Shown here: positions 37,901 through 49,000 of the stretch, piece by piece
How the letters are laid out: the number at the start of each line of letters is the position of its first letter
Position numbering within the stretch: the first letter of the stretch is position 1
DNA from: Cyclospora cayetanensis
Lineage: Eukaryota > Apicomplexa > Conoidasida > Eucoccidiorida > Eimeriidae
Reading direction: 5' to 3'
DNA: 64,000 nt
NCBI RefSeq assembly: GCF_002999335.1
Contig: NW_020312258.1
Location: 186,001-250,000, forward strand
Notes under the pieces: generated by a model
What the model was told of the DNA's origin: nothing
What the model saw: only the letters and a program-made list of their open reading frames with translations
Database searches by the model: none
Program-made: the position numbers and the translations under genes

Positions 37901-40900
37901 ACTTCTGGACATCGAGGCCTCCCTGTGTCGTTTGAACGAGAACGCTGTCACGTTTGCAGAAAACGGCGGTATTGAAACAACGATTCGCATTATTCATCAA
38001 TTCGATTATGACGTCGGCCTGCTGACGTTGGGTATGCGACAGCAACAGACGCACATACGTTTTTTTGGACGTGGCTAGCGCGCGTCCCAAAAAAGCGAAC
38101 GCCTTTCCCTCTGCTGGTGGTGGCATCTCTTTTCGTGTCGCTGATCGAGTGTCCGTCTGTCTGTCTGTATCTCAGCGTAGCCATCTGGTTCTGAGTTTTG
38201 TGGAATGGATCGAACTCTAGGGGCGCAGTGTTCCTGGGCTTTTCTTCTGGGGTATGTGTGTGTGCGTGTGTGTGTGTGTGTGCTTGTATACGTTGTACCG
38301 CATTGCTTGTGTGTGTATGTGTCTAAAACGTGCATTGTGTACATGTGTGCATTGTGTACATGTGTGCATTGTGTACATGTGTGAACTCTGTACATGTCTG
38401 CATTGTGTACTTGCGTGCATTCTGTACATGTGTGAATTCTGTACATGTGTGCATTGTGTGCATGTGTGCATTGTGTACATATGTGCATTGTGTAAATATG
38501 TGCAGGCATCCACTTGCTGAGTATCCAGTCGAGCGTCATGTCTTCGGTACAGCGGATGGTAGAGGCTGACGTGTTTTCCATTCTGGTGGGATGCGTGGAG
38601 GTTGACGCTGAAGGCAACGAGGTAACAGACCTTGTTGTCGGTGGTTTGCGCTGCACTCGGCGTATCGTCCGGTCTCAAGAACTCGCTTTCGAGTATTGCA
38701 ACGCAGGTGCGTGTTGTGTAGACAGTTAAAAAAACTCTTCTCGAGGGAGAGAGACGCATCCAGGAGCAGTCAAGGGAAATATCAATGTAGATAAAATATA
38801 TATATGCAGAAATAGATGGTTTTTTAAGCGAAATTGCCGTGTGTAAGACCCTGCTTCGGGCCGGTCGCCTAGATGAGAAGGCGGTTGTGTGTTATTTATG
38901 TGTCTTGTGTTTTGTGTGTGTTATTCGTGTGTATTATTTGTGTGTGCTGTATGTTGCGTGTATTTTGTGTGTATTCTTGCATATTGCATATGTGCGTATT
39001 TTTGCGCGCCAAATATTCGTGCAGGTGGCATTGCGACTGTGGCGAACGTGATTTGCAAGTCGATTAACCAGCCGATGGTGATGCTGGAGGCGTGCCGTGT
39101 GCTGCTTTGCCTCCTCGCTTTAACGACACGTTCCCAGGATGAGCGTGCGGCAGCTGTCCAGGCGCTGCACGATGCAGCCGCGAAGGCTGCGCAAGATTCG
39201 GGGGCCATCCCTGACGAGAACGGCGAGATTCCAGGGGCAGAACCGGATCCCGAGGAGCTTGCCAACGCAGCCTACGGTGCGTGGTCACTGGGGGGTATAT
39301 TTCGACGTATATAATCTGAGAGGGGGGGAGCTAGACGTGGAGGAGGGTGGGCATTGTAGTTCTTAGCGTGTCCATCTAACGCCTTTAACCCTTCGTCTAT
39401 TTTTGCGCCATCACGCTAGGGGCCTGGTCCTTTTTCCTCTCAGGCGGTTGGTATCACATGGGCATGGACGAGGTCATGATTGGCGCGATCATTCAAGCTG
39501 TGTGCGCTTGTGCCGGCTCGGAGGCGCATGCGAAGCAGCTGCGTCTGCAGCGCGTATGCCTCGGTATGTGGCGTATCGAAAACGACTCCTGAGAAGTCTC
39601 TTTTAGCCTTGTTTGTAGCTTCCATACACACGCATACACTCTCGAGAAATGCCTTTGCGGCGTGGAGGGGCCTGGGGGGTGGGTAGGGGGGACGTTTTTC
39701 GCGAGTCTCTTTCTCTTGAAAGCTTTCTCCCCTTCTTCGAGTAGCCCGCAAAGAGCGGCTTCTTTGCAGATCATGGTCTTTGCGCGGAATAGAGGCGTCC
39801 TGCGGTGCTGTGGCTGCGTCTCAGGTGTGGCTGCTCACTTTGTTTCGGAGCAGATGGGTCAAGATTCGTTTGTTGGCAGCGGCGGAGAGTTGGTGATCCT
39901 GCAGGCTCTAACCACGTTCGCCGGAGAGATGTCTATTGCGCAGCTCTCTTGCATCATTGTAAACTCGATTGCAATGACGTCGGGAGACATGTACGATAGT
40001 ATCAAGACGAAGGAACTGGTGCTCGCATTCAAGGGGGTGAGGCAGGCAGTGCAAATGAATGCAAGCTAGCAAAAAGAGGCAGACAGACAGGCAGGGCGGT
40101 CTTCTGCATGCAGGACATCCGAGCCTGCCTGCAGATCTCCGTCTCTTGAGACAAGCTGCTAGCTTGTTGTGTGTAGAACGAATGCGGCTTCTCCCATGCC
40201 GCATGACCGCCCACCCCCTTTTACTGGTGTCTAACAAGCTGCGCCCTCTGCATGATGCCGCCGCAGAGTGTCACTAAGCTGCCAGTCAAGAAGCCCGAGG
40301 AGAAGGCGATTCGCGATGAGTGCCAGAAGACGCTCGAGGCTCTGAGCTCAAGTGCGTACTGCTGTTGTGCATAGAGCGCAGGTGCTCGAAGCAGGATCTT
40401 TGCGAAGTGTTTCAATACGCAGGCCAAATTAGGCGGCTGTCGTGCTTGTGTTGCAAAGCGCGTATGTGCCTACGTAGGCACATACGCGCTTTGCAACAGG
40501 CGTTTTTTTTTCATGCAAATAATTCTTTGTAGCAGCCGCGCCATTCGCCGCTCAGGTTCGGTGCGTCTGCGTTATGTTTTCTTGGTGTGCTGTGCATATG
40601 GCGTTTCTGCGAGTTCAGGCCTGGACCCGATGGACGCGTTTGCATCCACAGTCACGGAACTGGATTTGAATATAACGCAGTGGAATGTCGATCCGTATCC
40701 CAATGGCGTCCACGATCTTCCTGTTCATGTCAAGGATGCTCTACGCAAAGGCGGGGAGCTCAAAGTGTACATCGGTGACAAGGATGCAGATAAAATCAGA
40801 TGGCGCAGTTCTCAGGACCTCAAGTGAGGCACGATTCGTGCAAAACAAGAGCATTCACAGCAGCGGCACCCCCTGTCCGATTGTTCTTTTGTCTTCATGT

Positions 40901-41530
40901 TTCAAACTTTCGTCCTACTAGTGTGTGCTGTGCCCTTTTCGCAGCGCTTTTGAGTGGAATGTGGGTAATGAAACGGATTGGAATAATCGGGTTCCGATTG
41001 TTCGGATTCGAAATGTGGCAAAAGGCCTCTCTCACCCTGCGCTTGTCAAGGCAAACAAGAAGTCGTCTAGGACGGGTGGGCATGATTCGCGGTTTTACGC
41101 ATCACGTGCAGGGTAGTGCCCGTGCCCGCAGTTGAAGAGTGCAATATGTATAGCTAATACAGCTGCATTATGGAAGTAGATTCGGGGTATTCGTCGGATG
41201 CTGTTTGATTCTCTGCACGATTAGGTGCAGATACGTGCTTCCTCGGGTATGCATTGCATGCTCGGCTTCGTCAGTCCTGGTGTGCACCTAGGGCAGTTTC
41301 GCACCTACACCACCACATGAGTGAGATAGGGAGGGCACAGGAGCTGTTGTGTTCGCCTGTGGTTTCCCGCTTCAGTGACCTCAAAGATTTGCCTCTGCGT
41401 CTTTGGACCGCCCAACGAGGATAACCCTGCTGGAATCGAGCTGCCACTTCGGGCAAAGAATCAGAAGGAACGTGATCAACTGGTAGAAATGCTTGTGCAG
41501 TGGCGTGACGCGGCTACCTACAACTTTTGA
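28940..41530 (+). CDS. Giant armadillo-repeat protein with a PH-like C-terminal domain
   Basis: Nineteen exons join in phase: 28940-29015 (tentative first), 29407-29539, 29708-29914, 30170-31104, 31547-32796, 33011-34679 (end uncertain), 34812-36325, 36576-36968, 37229-37349, 37500-37657, 37860-38031, 38506-38706, 39025-39276, 39444-39563, 39825-40036, 40267-40351, 40619-40823, 40945-41075 and 41376-41530. The total is 7,989 nt, about 2,662 aa. Residues about 20-2450 are a solenoid of 40-45-residue ARM-type helices: YQENAQDAMDRGVLPAM, repeated small-residue helices such as CLAVIATENDCNR, and GGI/GGIPML turns. No transmembrane or signal segment is visible. The last three exons (about 160 residues) look different: strands KVYIG, KIRWRSS, PIVRIRNVAKG and KICLCVFG, then a long final helix NQKERDQLVEMLVQWRD, as in a PH-type fold. 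A membrane- or cytoskeleton-tethered scaffold is inferred. The alternative donor for exon 6 is after 34640. Confidence 0.88.
31110..31390. repeat. Pyrimidine-rich TCTGTCTTTC tract in an intron
   Basis: Long imperfect CT/TG-rich low-complexity region on the sense strand in the intron between exons 30170-31104 and 31547-32796 of the ARM gene. Confidence 0.7.
38330..38505. repeat. 17-bp minisatellite abutting a splice acceptor
   Basis: About ten copies of the 17-bp unit GTGCATTGTGTACATGT with a few substitutions. The last copy is cut to GTGCAG, whose AG is the acceptor of the ARM-gene exon at 38506. A simpler (TG)n run lies just upstream, at 38250-38285. Confidence 0.85.
38881..39010. repeat. 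TG/TA-rich low-complexity tract in an intron
   Basis: GTGTGTTATT-type imperfect repeat immediately upstream of the acceptor at 39024 of the ARM gene. Confidence 0.65.
40449..40498. repeat. Perfect 50-bp palindrome without a loop, in an intron
   Basis: Bases 40449-40473 are the exact reverse complement of 40474-40498, centred on TAC|GTA, with 25 matched pairs and no spacer. It lies in the ARM-gene intron between exons 40267-40351 and 40619-40823. A T-run (40502-40510) follows. Confidence 0.97.
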
Positions 41531-42388
41531 GTGACGTCTGCTTCGCTCGTGGATCATCAGTTCATGAAGGACAGTGAAGTTGCCATGCTGAAGTAACCGG
41601 GCAAATAGAACCTCATGAAGCGATAAAAGCGGGAGCTAACTATGAGGATGTAGGATAATCAGTCCGCCTAGTAGATACCGCCTACATTGTACGGAGGAGA
41701 AGTCTGGTGAGGACAGACTGCATCAGCAGTTAGGTTTCCAGCCAGTGCCGCGGTCCACGAAAAGGATACCCCAGTACGTTGTGTGGGATCCAGCGCGGCT
41801 CACAATGATGAACTTTTCTGTTCATTGCAACTGGTCATTCCATCGTCGAGTTTGGTTGTACATGGCAGCATACTTTGCAACTTATAACTGGCGGGCGAGA
41901 GTTTAATAGTGGCCTGCCATTCAAAACGTCATTTCGCATCGGGCTTGAAGCACGCGAGCGGGTACATACCCACAATCCTGGAAATGGGATTTCTATGCTT
42001 TGCAGCGGTGGTACTGCTGTTAGCAACGGAACAGCACACGTGTTTTTCTCTCACTAGCGCAACGGTAGATTGTTTCTTGATGTTGAAAACTAGTGTAGCG
42101 GCGCTACACACACTATTCGGTCAATATCGATTCTCAGCTTTCACACGATGGCGCCCCCCAGTAGCGTGCCAACGGCAATGGCGAGTTTGCGGCTTCGAAA
42201 TAAGTAAAGTTCAGTGTTTAATTACCTCACAATTCCTGTTCAGCCCAGATAGCAAGAGCCGTCGAGATGTGCAACGAATGACTGGCTTCCATGTGCTTCC
42301 ATTGTTCGCATGGAAATGGAATGGATGCATCGACGGATTGTAGCTCTGCATGAAGTACATACGACTCATTTTGCCTCACTGTGTTGGT
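41531..42388. other. Convergent spacer between the ARM gene and the secreted orphan
   Basis: Holds 3' UTRs of both convergent genes. Only short ORFs without support are present, and I see no repeat or RNA. Confidence 0.55.
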
Positions 42389-43624
42389 TCACCGGAACTG
42401 TCCATCCACATTTTCAGGTAGCATGTCCACGATAGTGTTGACCCGCCTTCCAGTGGCCTCGTTGGAGGCAGCTACTTCGGCGTCATCCAGAGGAGCTTCG
42501 CCATTCACGAGTTTTGCAGCGCTGCGTGCGGTACTGTGCACGAGTGAGGTCAGGTTATTCCCGAGGGAGCCGGCCAGACCTGCAAACTGGGTGCTGCCGA
42601 AGATCTCGGTTGGCGACACTGGCATGAAGGGCGTTACTTCCACAGACTCAGGTGGTTTCTCCGATTGCTGGGACGTAAAAAGCCGACTTAAAAAACCTCC
42701 AAATATGTCACTTTCCTCCTGCCTGCTTAAGGAACGTGCAGGTTCAGGGATCTGTGTCCCGATGCTGCGAACTGCGCGCCCGGTATGCTGTGGCTTCTCT
42801 TCTCGGTGACCTGCGGCACTTAATTCGCTCTCTGAGAACAATGCGGCAAGAAAGGCGGCCACTTCATTATACTCTTGCCGGGAGAAACGAATGATTTCCT
42901 TCGCCTGCATTGCAACTTGGAACAAAAATGTATCCGCGTCTCGCAGCGCGTCCCTCAGGGAACCCAGAGATGCCCCTCGTATATCGAATGCCGGGGTCAT
43001 CAGCTGGCAGTTCCAGAAGGATGCGAGGGCCTGTGTCGCTGAGGCGAGCAGCTCCTGCCCCAGAATTGCATTCAAGTCCGGGTCTGCGAGCAGGTCGAGG
43101 TGCCCGTTTGAGAATGAAGTGATCAGACAACTGGCAGCAGTAAGCCTAAGTAATTTGCTCTGAGTGGAGCTCGGTGCAACCATCGGGTCAGTGGCGAGAA
43201 ATCCCAAGTGCCTGCACACAGAAAAGGGGAGGATTCCGAGGCGGCAGTCGCCGTAAGCGAGTGCTGGTCCTGGGAGCAGCCTGTCATACAGGAATCCTGT
43301 AGGGTCTCCGGTGGACCTCGGCTCAAAAGCTGACTTCATATCCTCAAGGAGCGCAGCCTTGGTCCGAAGAATGGCTATTGTATTTATCACCCCCATGACT
43401 TTTTGTCTTGGCGCAAGTTCAGCGAAAGGCACGTAGGCAGCTCCCCTCTGCGTTGCAGTTTCGGCAGCTGTTGAATCGGTTTCGTCTGCTGAAAAGCTTG
43501 TCGCAGGTATTTCAGACGATGCTGCCTCAACCTGTACGCTAACAACATGGCCAGCGGTGACCAGCGCCACGTGCAGTAAAGCAGCGACAAAAAGCAAGAA
43601 TTTCATTTTTGAAGCACGGCTCAT
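42389..43624 (-). CDS. Secreted hypothetical protein, single exon
   Basis: 411 aa if started at the ATG at 43624 (MSRASKMK), or 405 aa from the second ATG, MKFLLFVAALLHVALVTAG, which gives a cleaner signal peptide with likely cleavage after VTAG. After a Ser/Thr/Ala-rich stretch (to about residue 60), the mature part is helix-rich and moderately hydrophobic without a clear transmembrane segment. It has four cysteines, in YGDCRLG, FSVCRHLG, AASCLITS and FWNCQLM, which could form two disulfides. The C-terminal third is polar (EEKPQH, QQSEKPPESVEV). I recognise no domain. A secretory fate in a coccidian could mean dense granule, microneme, rhoptry or parasitophorous vacuole, but nothing chooses between them. 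The frame ends at TGA 42389; the bases CCG|GTGAAC there could instead be a splice donor. It is convergent with the ARM gene. Confidence 0.75.
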   Translation of the reverse strand: MSRASKMKFLLFVAALLHVALVTAGHVVSVQVEAASSEIPATSFSADETDSTAAETATQRGAAYVPFAELAPRQKVMGVINTIAILRTKAALLEDMKSAFEPRSTGDPTGFLYDRLLPGPALAYGDCRLGILPFSVCRHLGFLATDPMVAPSSTQSKLLRLTAASCLITSFSNGHLDLLADPDLNAILGQELLASATQALASFWNCQLMTPAFDIRGASLGSLRDALRDADTFLFQVAMQAKEIIRFSRQEYNEVAAFLAALFSESELSAAGHREEKPQHTGRAVRSIGTQIPEPARSLSRQEESDIFGGFLSRLFTSQQSEKPPESVEVTPFMPVSPTEIFGSTQFAGLAGSLGNNLTSLVHSTARSAAKLVNGEAPLDDAEVAASNEATGRRVNTIVDMLPENVDGQFR

Positions 43625-45202
43625 AGCCCCAGATCTGGTATGCTATGGACGTAACACAATGAAATAAGCAGCAAAGAGCACCTGAATACCTTAATAAGGG
43701 ACGTGCATACTCCACAGCGTAGAGTGAGTGCCCCTAGTCCTGCATAACGCAGTACCTGGTTGACACGACTGAGAAGAACAAATGCCTAGAAAATGGCACG
43801 ATACTCCTGCAGAGAAAAGTAATAATCAAAGCATTTTACGTTTAGGAAGCCACAAGCAACTGTTTATTGGACCAGCACATATGAGGCTCGGTAATCTGCG
43901 CCTATCTGATTCTGCGGTCCACGCATCGCCTATGTGTCCACCACACACCGTGTCTGCAACCGAAAGTCGAATAGCTCTAATAATGCCAGCAAATAGCCTA
44001 CGGGCATTGTGTATTTGGCCATTCTAACCAGTCTGAATCATACAGGCATCAGTCTGCTAGATCGTCGAATGCTGATGTTCGTTTCCCATCTCCGCAAGAC
44101 CTTCCGAGAGCGGTCCACAGAACTCTGCGCCCAACGCACGCGATTTTGCGGCATTTCGTAGAGTTCATATCAAACCCTAATCTATTTAGTAGGACATATC
44201 AAAGCTTTTAAAAGGCTGGATGAGGAAAACTCCAGCATGGAATGCAGTACCTGTTTCCAATGAAGGCAACACCGACCCTGCTACATTGATAGCGCCGAGT
44301 GGCAACCACTGCAATCCATTCAGGCTAGCTGTTGAAAACATCTTTGATACACCTTGAATTCAAGAACGAACGCGTATTAATAGGTGTTGTTGCAATGTGT
44401 GAGCGTGTGGGTAGCTGAGAAGACGGGCGGACGACCGATGCACCACGCGATTGACAAATGTACATTTTAAAGCTCACGTAAACTAAGCCAGATTCGAATA
44501 GATCTAGAAAAAAATAGTAAGAGTACCTTGTGATCTTGTATTATTGTCAAAACATCAGCACGTGTCGTACAATATCCGGGAACCTGGGGTACTGCTTGAT
44601 CTTATACTTGAGTTAGTTTAACAGGATGCGCAAGCAGCAGGACTCTGCCATACTTAAAGCTGTTGGCAGAAGTGACGGAGTAAAGTCAGTGAAAGATTAA
44701 ACACCTCACACTGGATGAAGGAAATGCATTTGTTGTGCCTGGCAAAGCTCCCCTATCACGCACGGGGAACATAGCATCGGTGCTCTAACTACTTTGCCAC
44801 ATCCTTCTTCTCCATTCAAATATCTACAAATTGATTATTGGAAGGCTCTCATGCTGCGCCTAGCTCAAGACGCACATAGAGAAAAAGAGTATAGTCAGGA
44901 CTTCATTCTTGCCTTCTTCAAAAATCCCTCTACCCGTAACATCTGGCATCTGTCCCCAGCTGATGCTCCAAATGGAGGTGTGAGTCTGTGTGTCATGTTC
45001 AGACTTCAAATAATGATCCCTCTTGGAATTGCACAGGTATAAAAAGAGGGAACTAATCAGCCAAGCATCTTTGCTTGCTGTTTTGCTGACTAAAACAGCT
45101 GCAAGCTTTTCGGCGCGCTGTTGGCACCTCTGTGGCATCAGAAGTACCATACTAGCAACAGTATTTACGATTTGTATCTCCTATTGTTGCAGCGACTGGC
45201 AA
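43625..45202. other. Intergenic spacer with a small cloverleaf-like hairpin
   Basis: About 1.6 kb, AT-richer, between two minus-strand genes. The notable item is a 60-nt foldable element at 44740-44799, described separately. Other ORFs are short and unsupported. Confidence 0.5.
44740..44799. other. 60-nt element able to fold into a three-stem, tRNA-like shape
   Basis: TGGCAAAG (44740-44747) pairs with CTTTGCCA (44792-44799) as an 8-bp closing stem. Inside are TCCCC/GGGGA (44749-44753 with 44764-44768) and AGCA/TGCT (44773-44776 with 44781-44784). On the minus strand the 5' part, TAGTTAGAGCACCG, recalls a tRNA D-arm, but there is no T-arm consensus, so it is not a standard tRNA. Confidence 0.4.
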
Positions 45203-46050
45203 TCAGGCCAAAGCCACGCGATTTCCAGCCAGTTGGGCCGGTAGCTTCTTTCTCTTCCTCTTTTTCTCGGCGGGTAGCCCATTATTACAGCTCCTGTCTG
45301 CTTCTCCCCTTTCCAGTTTGTTACCATCCCCAAGAGCTTTGATTTTGCACATACTTGCATCTAATTCTGGGATAATAGATGGATCATGCCTGTCGCCATT
45401 AAAGGTTCCAATCCTGGGTGATACAGTTGCAGAGCCAGGTGAAGGCGGTAAGGTGGGGCTCAAGATAACTTCACCGCTTTTGAATGCCTCTTCAAGATCT
45501 GCTTCGCTGTTGCTTTCGCTCTCGTGCAAGCACTGCGTACTGCCTGGCGGTCGCATCGGACTCTGGACACACTCCAGCGTTGGAGATTCAGCCGTTGGTT
45601 TTTTCTTGTCTGTGAGCTTCTCCATATTGAAAACAGAATGTCCCTTACTTCGGTTCTCTTGAGACGAATGCAAAAGTACGTTCTCGAGGACTCGAATGCT
45701 CTCGTGGCATGCCTTGTTCACAATTGGCAGACAATAACGGTGGTAGCGCTGCAGTTCCTGCGGAGGCGACGCGACAGACGTACAGGGGCCTACAACCCAA
45801 AATACAACAACAAGGGCCTCAAACATCAAAGAATACATAGAAAAACAACCTTCAATGTCGAGGGCAGCAGCGAAAACGGTCGCGAGTAAAAGATAGCCAA
45901 GCGGGAAGCACGGAACATGAGGGGAAGGAATGCAGCACTCTAAAGCAGAAATCTTTGAGTTATGAGGTATTGCCTTGGGAACCACAGGATCCAAATCTCG
46001 TATCCCCCCCTGCTGTAGAAGTCCGCTGCACCGATTCTCGATTCTTGCGC
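45203..46050 (-). other. Possible C-terminal extension of PEX1, or unspliced 3' part
   Basis: After the PEX1 C-terminal helix (46173 to about 46050) the same frame stays open for about 280 codons. It contains two hydrophobic stretches, a helical block [20 protein letters not shown], an acidic/Ser linker, and a final EKKRKRKK basic cluster. Splice-like sites occur (AG at the CCTCCGCAG before ELQRY; GTAAGG after QENR), so the hydrophobic stretches may be introns rather than membrane helices. If transcription ends earlier, the segment could be a separate gene starting at the ATG at 46171. Confidence 0.45.
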
Positions 46051-49000
46051 AGGGCCTCTCAAATACCTGAATACTGAGGGAAGGCTTGGCGTTTTCTATC
46101 GCAGCCGTAAGGTGCCGCTTTGTAACTGCCGCATGATCAGGGGCATCCCCATCTGAAGAAGCATATGGCATGGCTGCCTGGGATTACTCAGTACCGATGT
46201 CCGCCTATACGTTATGTCTGTGCAGGCCTTGTGCAGCTTTCGTTAAACGCCTCAGGAGTGACACTATCTTGGAGAGTAACCATCCGCAGGCCTCCCACTA
46301 AAGCACACAGACATAAGCCCTGCTACTACCGAAAAAGGTCTGTAGTGGATGGTGCGCCAAAGCTGTGCTACCGCTGCATACCGCCGGTGCAGGCCGCGAG
46401 AGCCTCCTGGACGGCGTAGAGTTGGGCCTGCTTCACTGCTGCCTGACCAACGCGCACGGGCAGAAGCATACGATGCAAAAAGAATGTTGGCGAGGTGAGT
46501 GTAGCCTGGTGGCCTCATGCTGCCTTCTTGAGGAGAAAGAAAGCTGAGTCCGTGAGAGGTCAGTAATGGACTGCAGCATGCATGCCCACGTTTTGTATAT
46601 GTGTAGTTCGTTACGACACCCCCCTACGGCGGCGACCAACGGACGGCGCACCTGAATATCTGCGGGGGTAAAGGCGGGGGGGACCATGCTGGCAAGATTT
46701 GTGGTGTCCAAGACGATGTTGGAGTTGAGCGACTTCAAAGCCACGGCTAGAATCTCCTGCCGTTCAGCATCCGATTGCGGAAGCCCGCAGAAGCAGACCT
46801 AAAGACGCAATGAAACAAGCGCATTACCCTGCGGGCAAAATCTAATTACCGCGATGATGGTAAAAAGAGCAAGCGGCCTTTCGCGGGGCTGCGAACGCAT
46901 TCTTAGCAGCGCATGCCCCCCCCGGAGGATCTGAGTGTCACGTCCGGGAATGGGATTGCACAGGGCGAGCCGTTGGTTGTGAGGGAAAGAAGCCCTTGTA
47001 AACTTCTTTTTCTCCTACCTTGTCGAATCGACCAGGCCTTAGCAACGCCGAGTCTACAAGGTCGGGTCGAGCAGTGGTTGCGATCACAAAGACGTCCTGC
47101 CCGCATGCAGAGAGATAGAGAGAGCTGCACTGAGGTGCTCACAACAAGCGCACACCGCTTGCGTGTTGACAGATCAGGAACACCCTGTCGTTGTTCGGCA
47201 GTCTCGAGTACACGAGTTTCACGTGGCGCACTAAGAAAACGCAGAAGCGAAGATCATTCGGCCTAAAGTGTCTCGAGGCTCCATAGAGCGAGCGAGCAGC
47301 GAGTACGGGGGGGCGGGTGAAAGGATGACGCGGGCAAGGTAGCGCACTTCACGGGCTTCAATGCCGTCGAGGTAACACAGCAACTGGTTGACCACTCTGT
47401 CTGTGACGCCTGTGGTGTCTGCGCCCCGTCTGAAGCACATGGGAGAATCCGTTTACAGACCACGAATTGCGCGCGCGGCTCGGAAAAGCCGCGAATTTGT
47501 CGAACAGAAGTTTTTTAAGAGGCCTTAAGACCCCTGCCTAACAAGCAGTTGCACGGCGATAGGCACAGAAGGCATACTTAGTGGCCAGGGCCTCAATTTC
47601 GTCAAAGAGAATGGCACAAGGTTTCGCAGCCTTGGCTCTCTGGAAGACATCGCGCACTGCTGCCTCGCTGGATCCAATGAACTTGCCCAGCAACTCGGGC
47701 CCTTTAATGCTGCATGCACCTCACGACGCACAGTGACACTGTATCGCAGCCGCCACCGATCCTGCCACACGCATGGGCAATCAGTACCCCAGGTGCATAG
47801 GTGCCTTGCAGCTGCTGTGAAGCCAGCTGTGATAGGAGCTCGTAGAAAATGTCTTTTCAAGCGGAGCCGTCCACCAACCCCCGAAATAGCCCCCACTGCC
47901 ACTGATTTCGCTGACTCAGTCGTCCTCTTCGGCTTACTGGATACAACGAATGCCCGCCTCCCCCACTGCGGCGAGAGCCAGATGCGTTTTCCCGCAGCCG
48001 GGGGGACCAATGAGCAGCACTCCTTGGTGAACTGCAATGCCGGACGCCCTCAACAGCAAGGGGTACCTGCGCTGTAGGGTCAAGAGGTCATGCAGGTCTT
48101 CCTTCGGCTGCAGCAACCAAGCCAAGGGATAAACACGGGCGTAGCAGCTCCCGGGGAAGAAGCACTCGCACAGACAGCAGCAGCCTACAGGTTCTAGTGG
48201 CGAAACAGGAGAAGGGCTTCTTCACCATGCACCCATGAGGAAAATCCCCCTGCTGACCTTGTGCAGACCGCCAACGTGGCAGTAGCGGAGATTGGGCCTG
48301 GAATACAAGCACAAATCCTGGCAGCCTATAGCCTTGACCCGCAAATCTGAGGCTTCTTTGAGCACTTGGTACATGCGCTAGAAGGGGCAGGGAAGGCAGG
48401 AGGGAAAGAGAAATAGGTCATGCTGACGGCATGCGTTTCAACTGAAACACGACACCCTGCAAGCAAGTTTCTAAGAAAGCATCCGTGTTATCCCGTAGCT
48501 GTAAGAATAGCACCGCCTCTGTAAAGCTGCGTGCAACGTACTGAATAAAGGCGTGCGTCTGTGTCGCTCGAGGCCGCACATCCGCAAGGGCTTTACGGAG
48601 ATGAGCCGCTTGGATAAAGGCGAGGGGTGGCTTCTCCGCATCGTACGGCGAGGTAAGGGCTTCTGAGACTTTGAGAGGATATCCTAAAAGGCTCTCGCCA
48701 ACGGCGCGCGACACCACAGCCTGCACGAATAGCAGGAAATCAAGCGGAGAGAGTGCACGCGGGCATTGTCGCCACTCATGTCCTCGAAGATGGCTTTCCC
48801 AGGCTTCTTCTTTTTTCCTTAAACCGTCACTGGCCAGTCGTGGAACAGAGAATGCTAGTTGTTTGAAATCGGACCTGAAAGTCTGCAAGGCTGTATCCCT
48901 CCAGCTGATTTGCAATATCCCGAAGACTCCCTGCGTCAGTGGTCACCGCTCGGGCGTCGCCAACGGGCAAGAGATGATTACTGGCGGGATGAACGGCTTG

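Noticed and set aside
46212..46297. Alternative last exon of PEX1 ending in a stop
   Set aside because: Phase fits, but it lacks the PEX1 C-terminal helix, which is found just downstream from 46173; kept only as a possible isoform.
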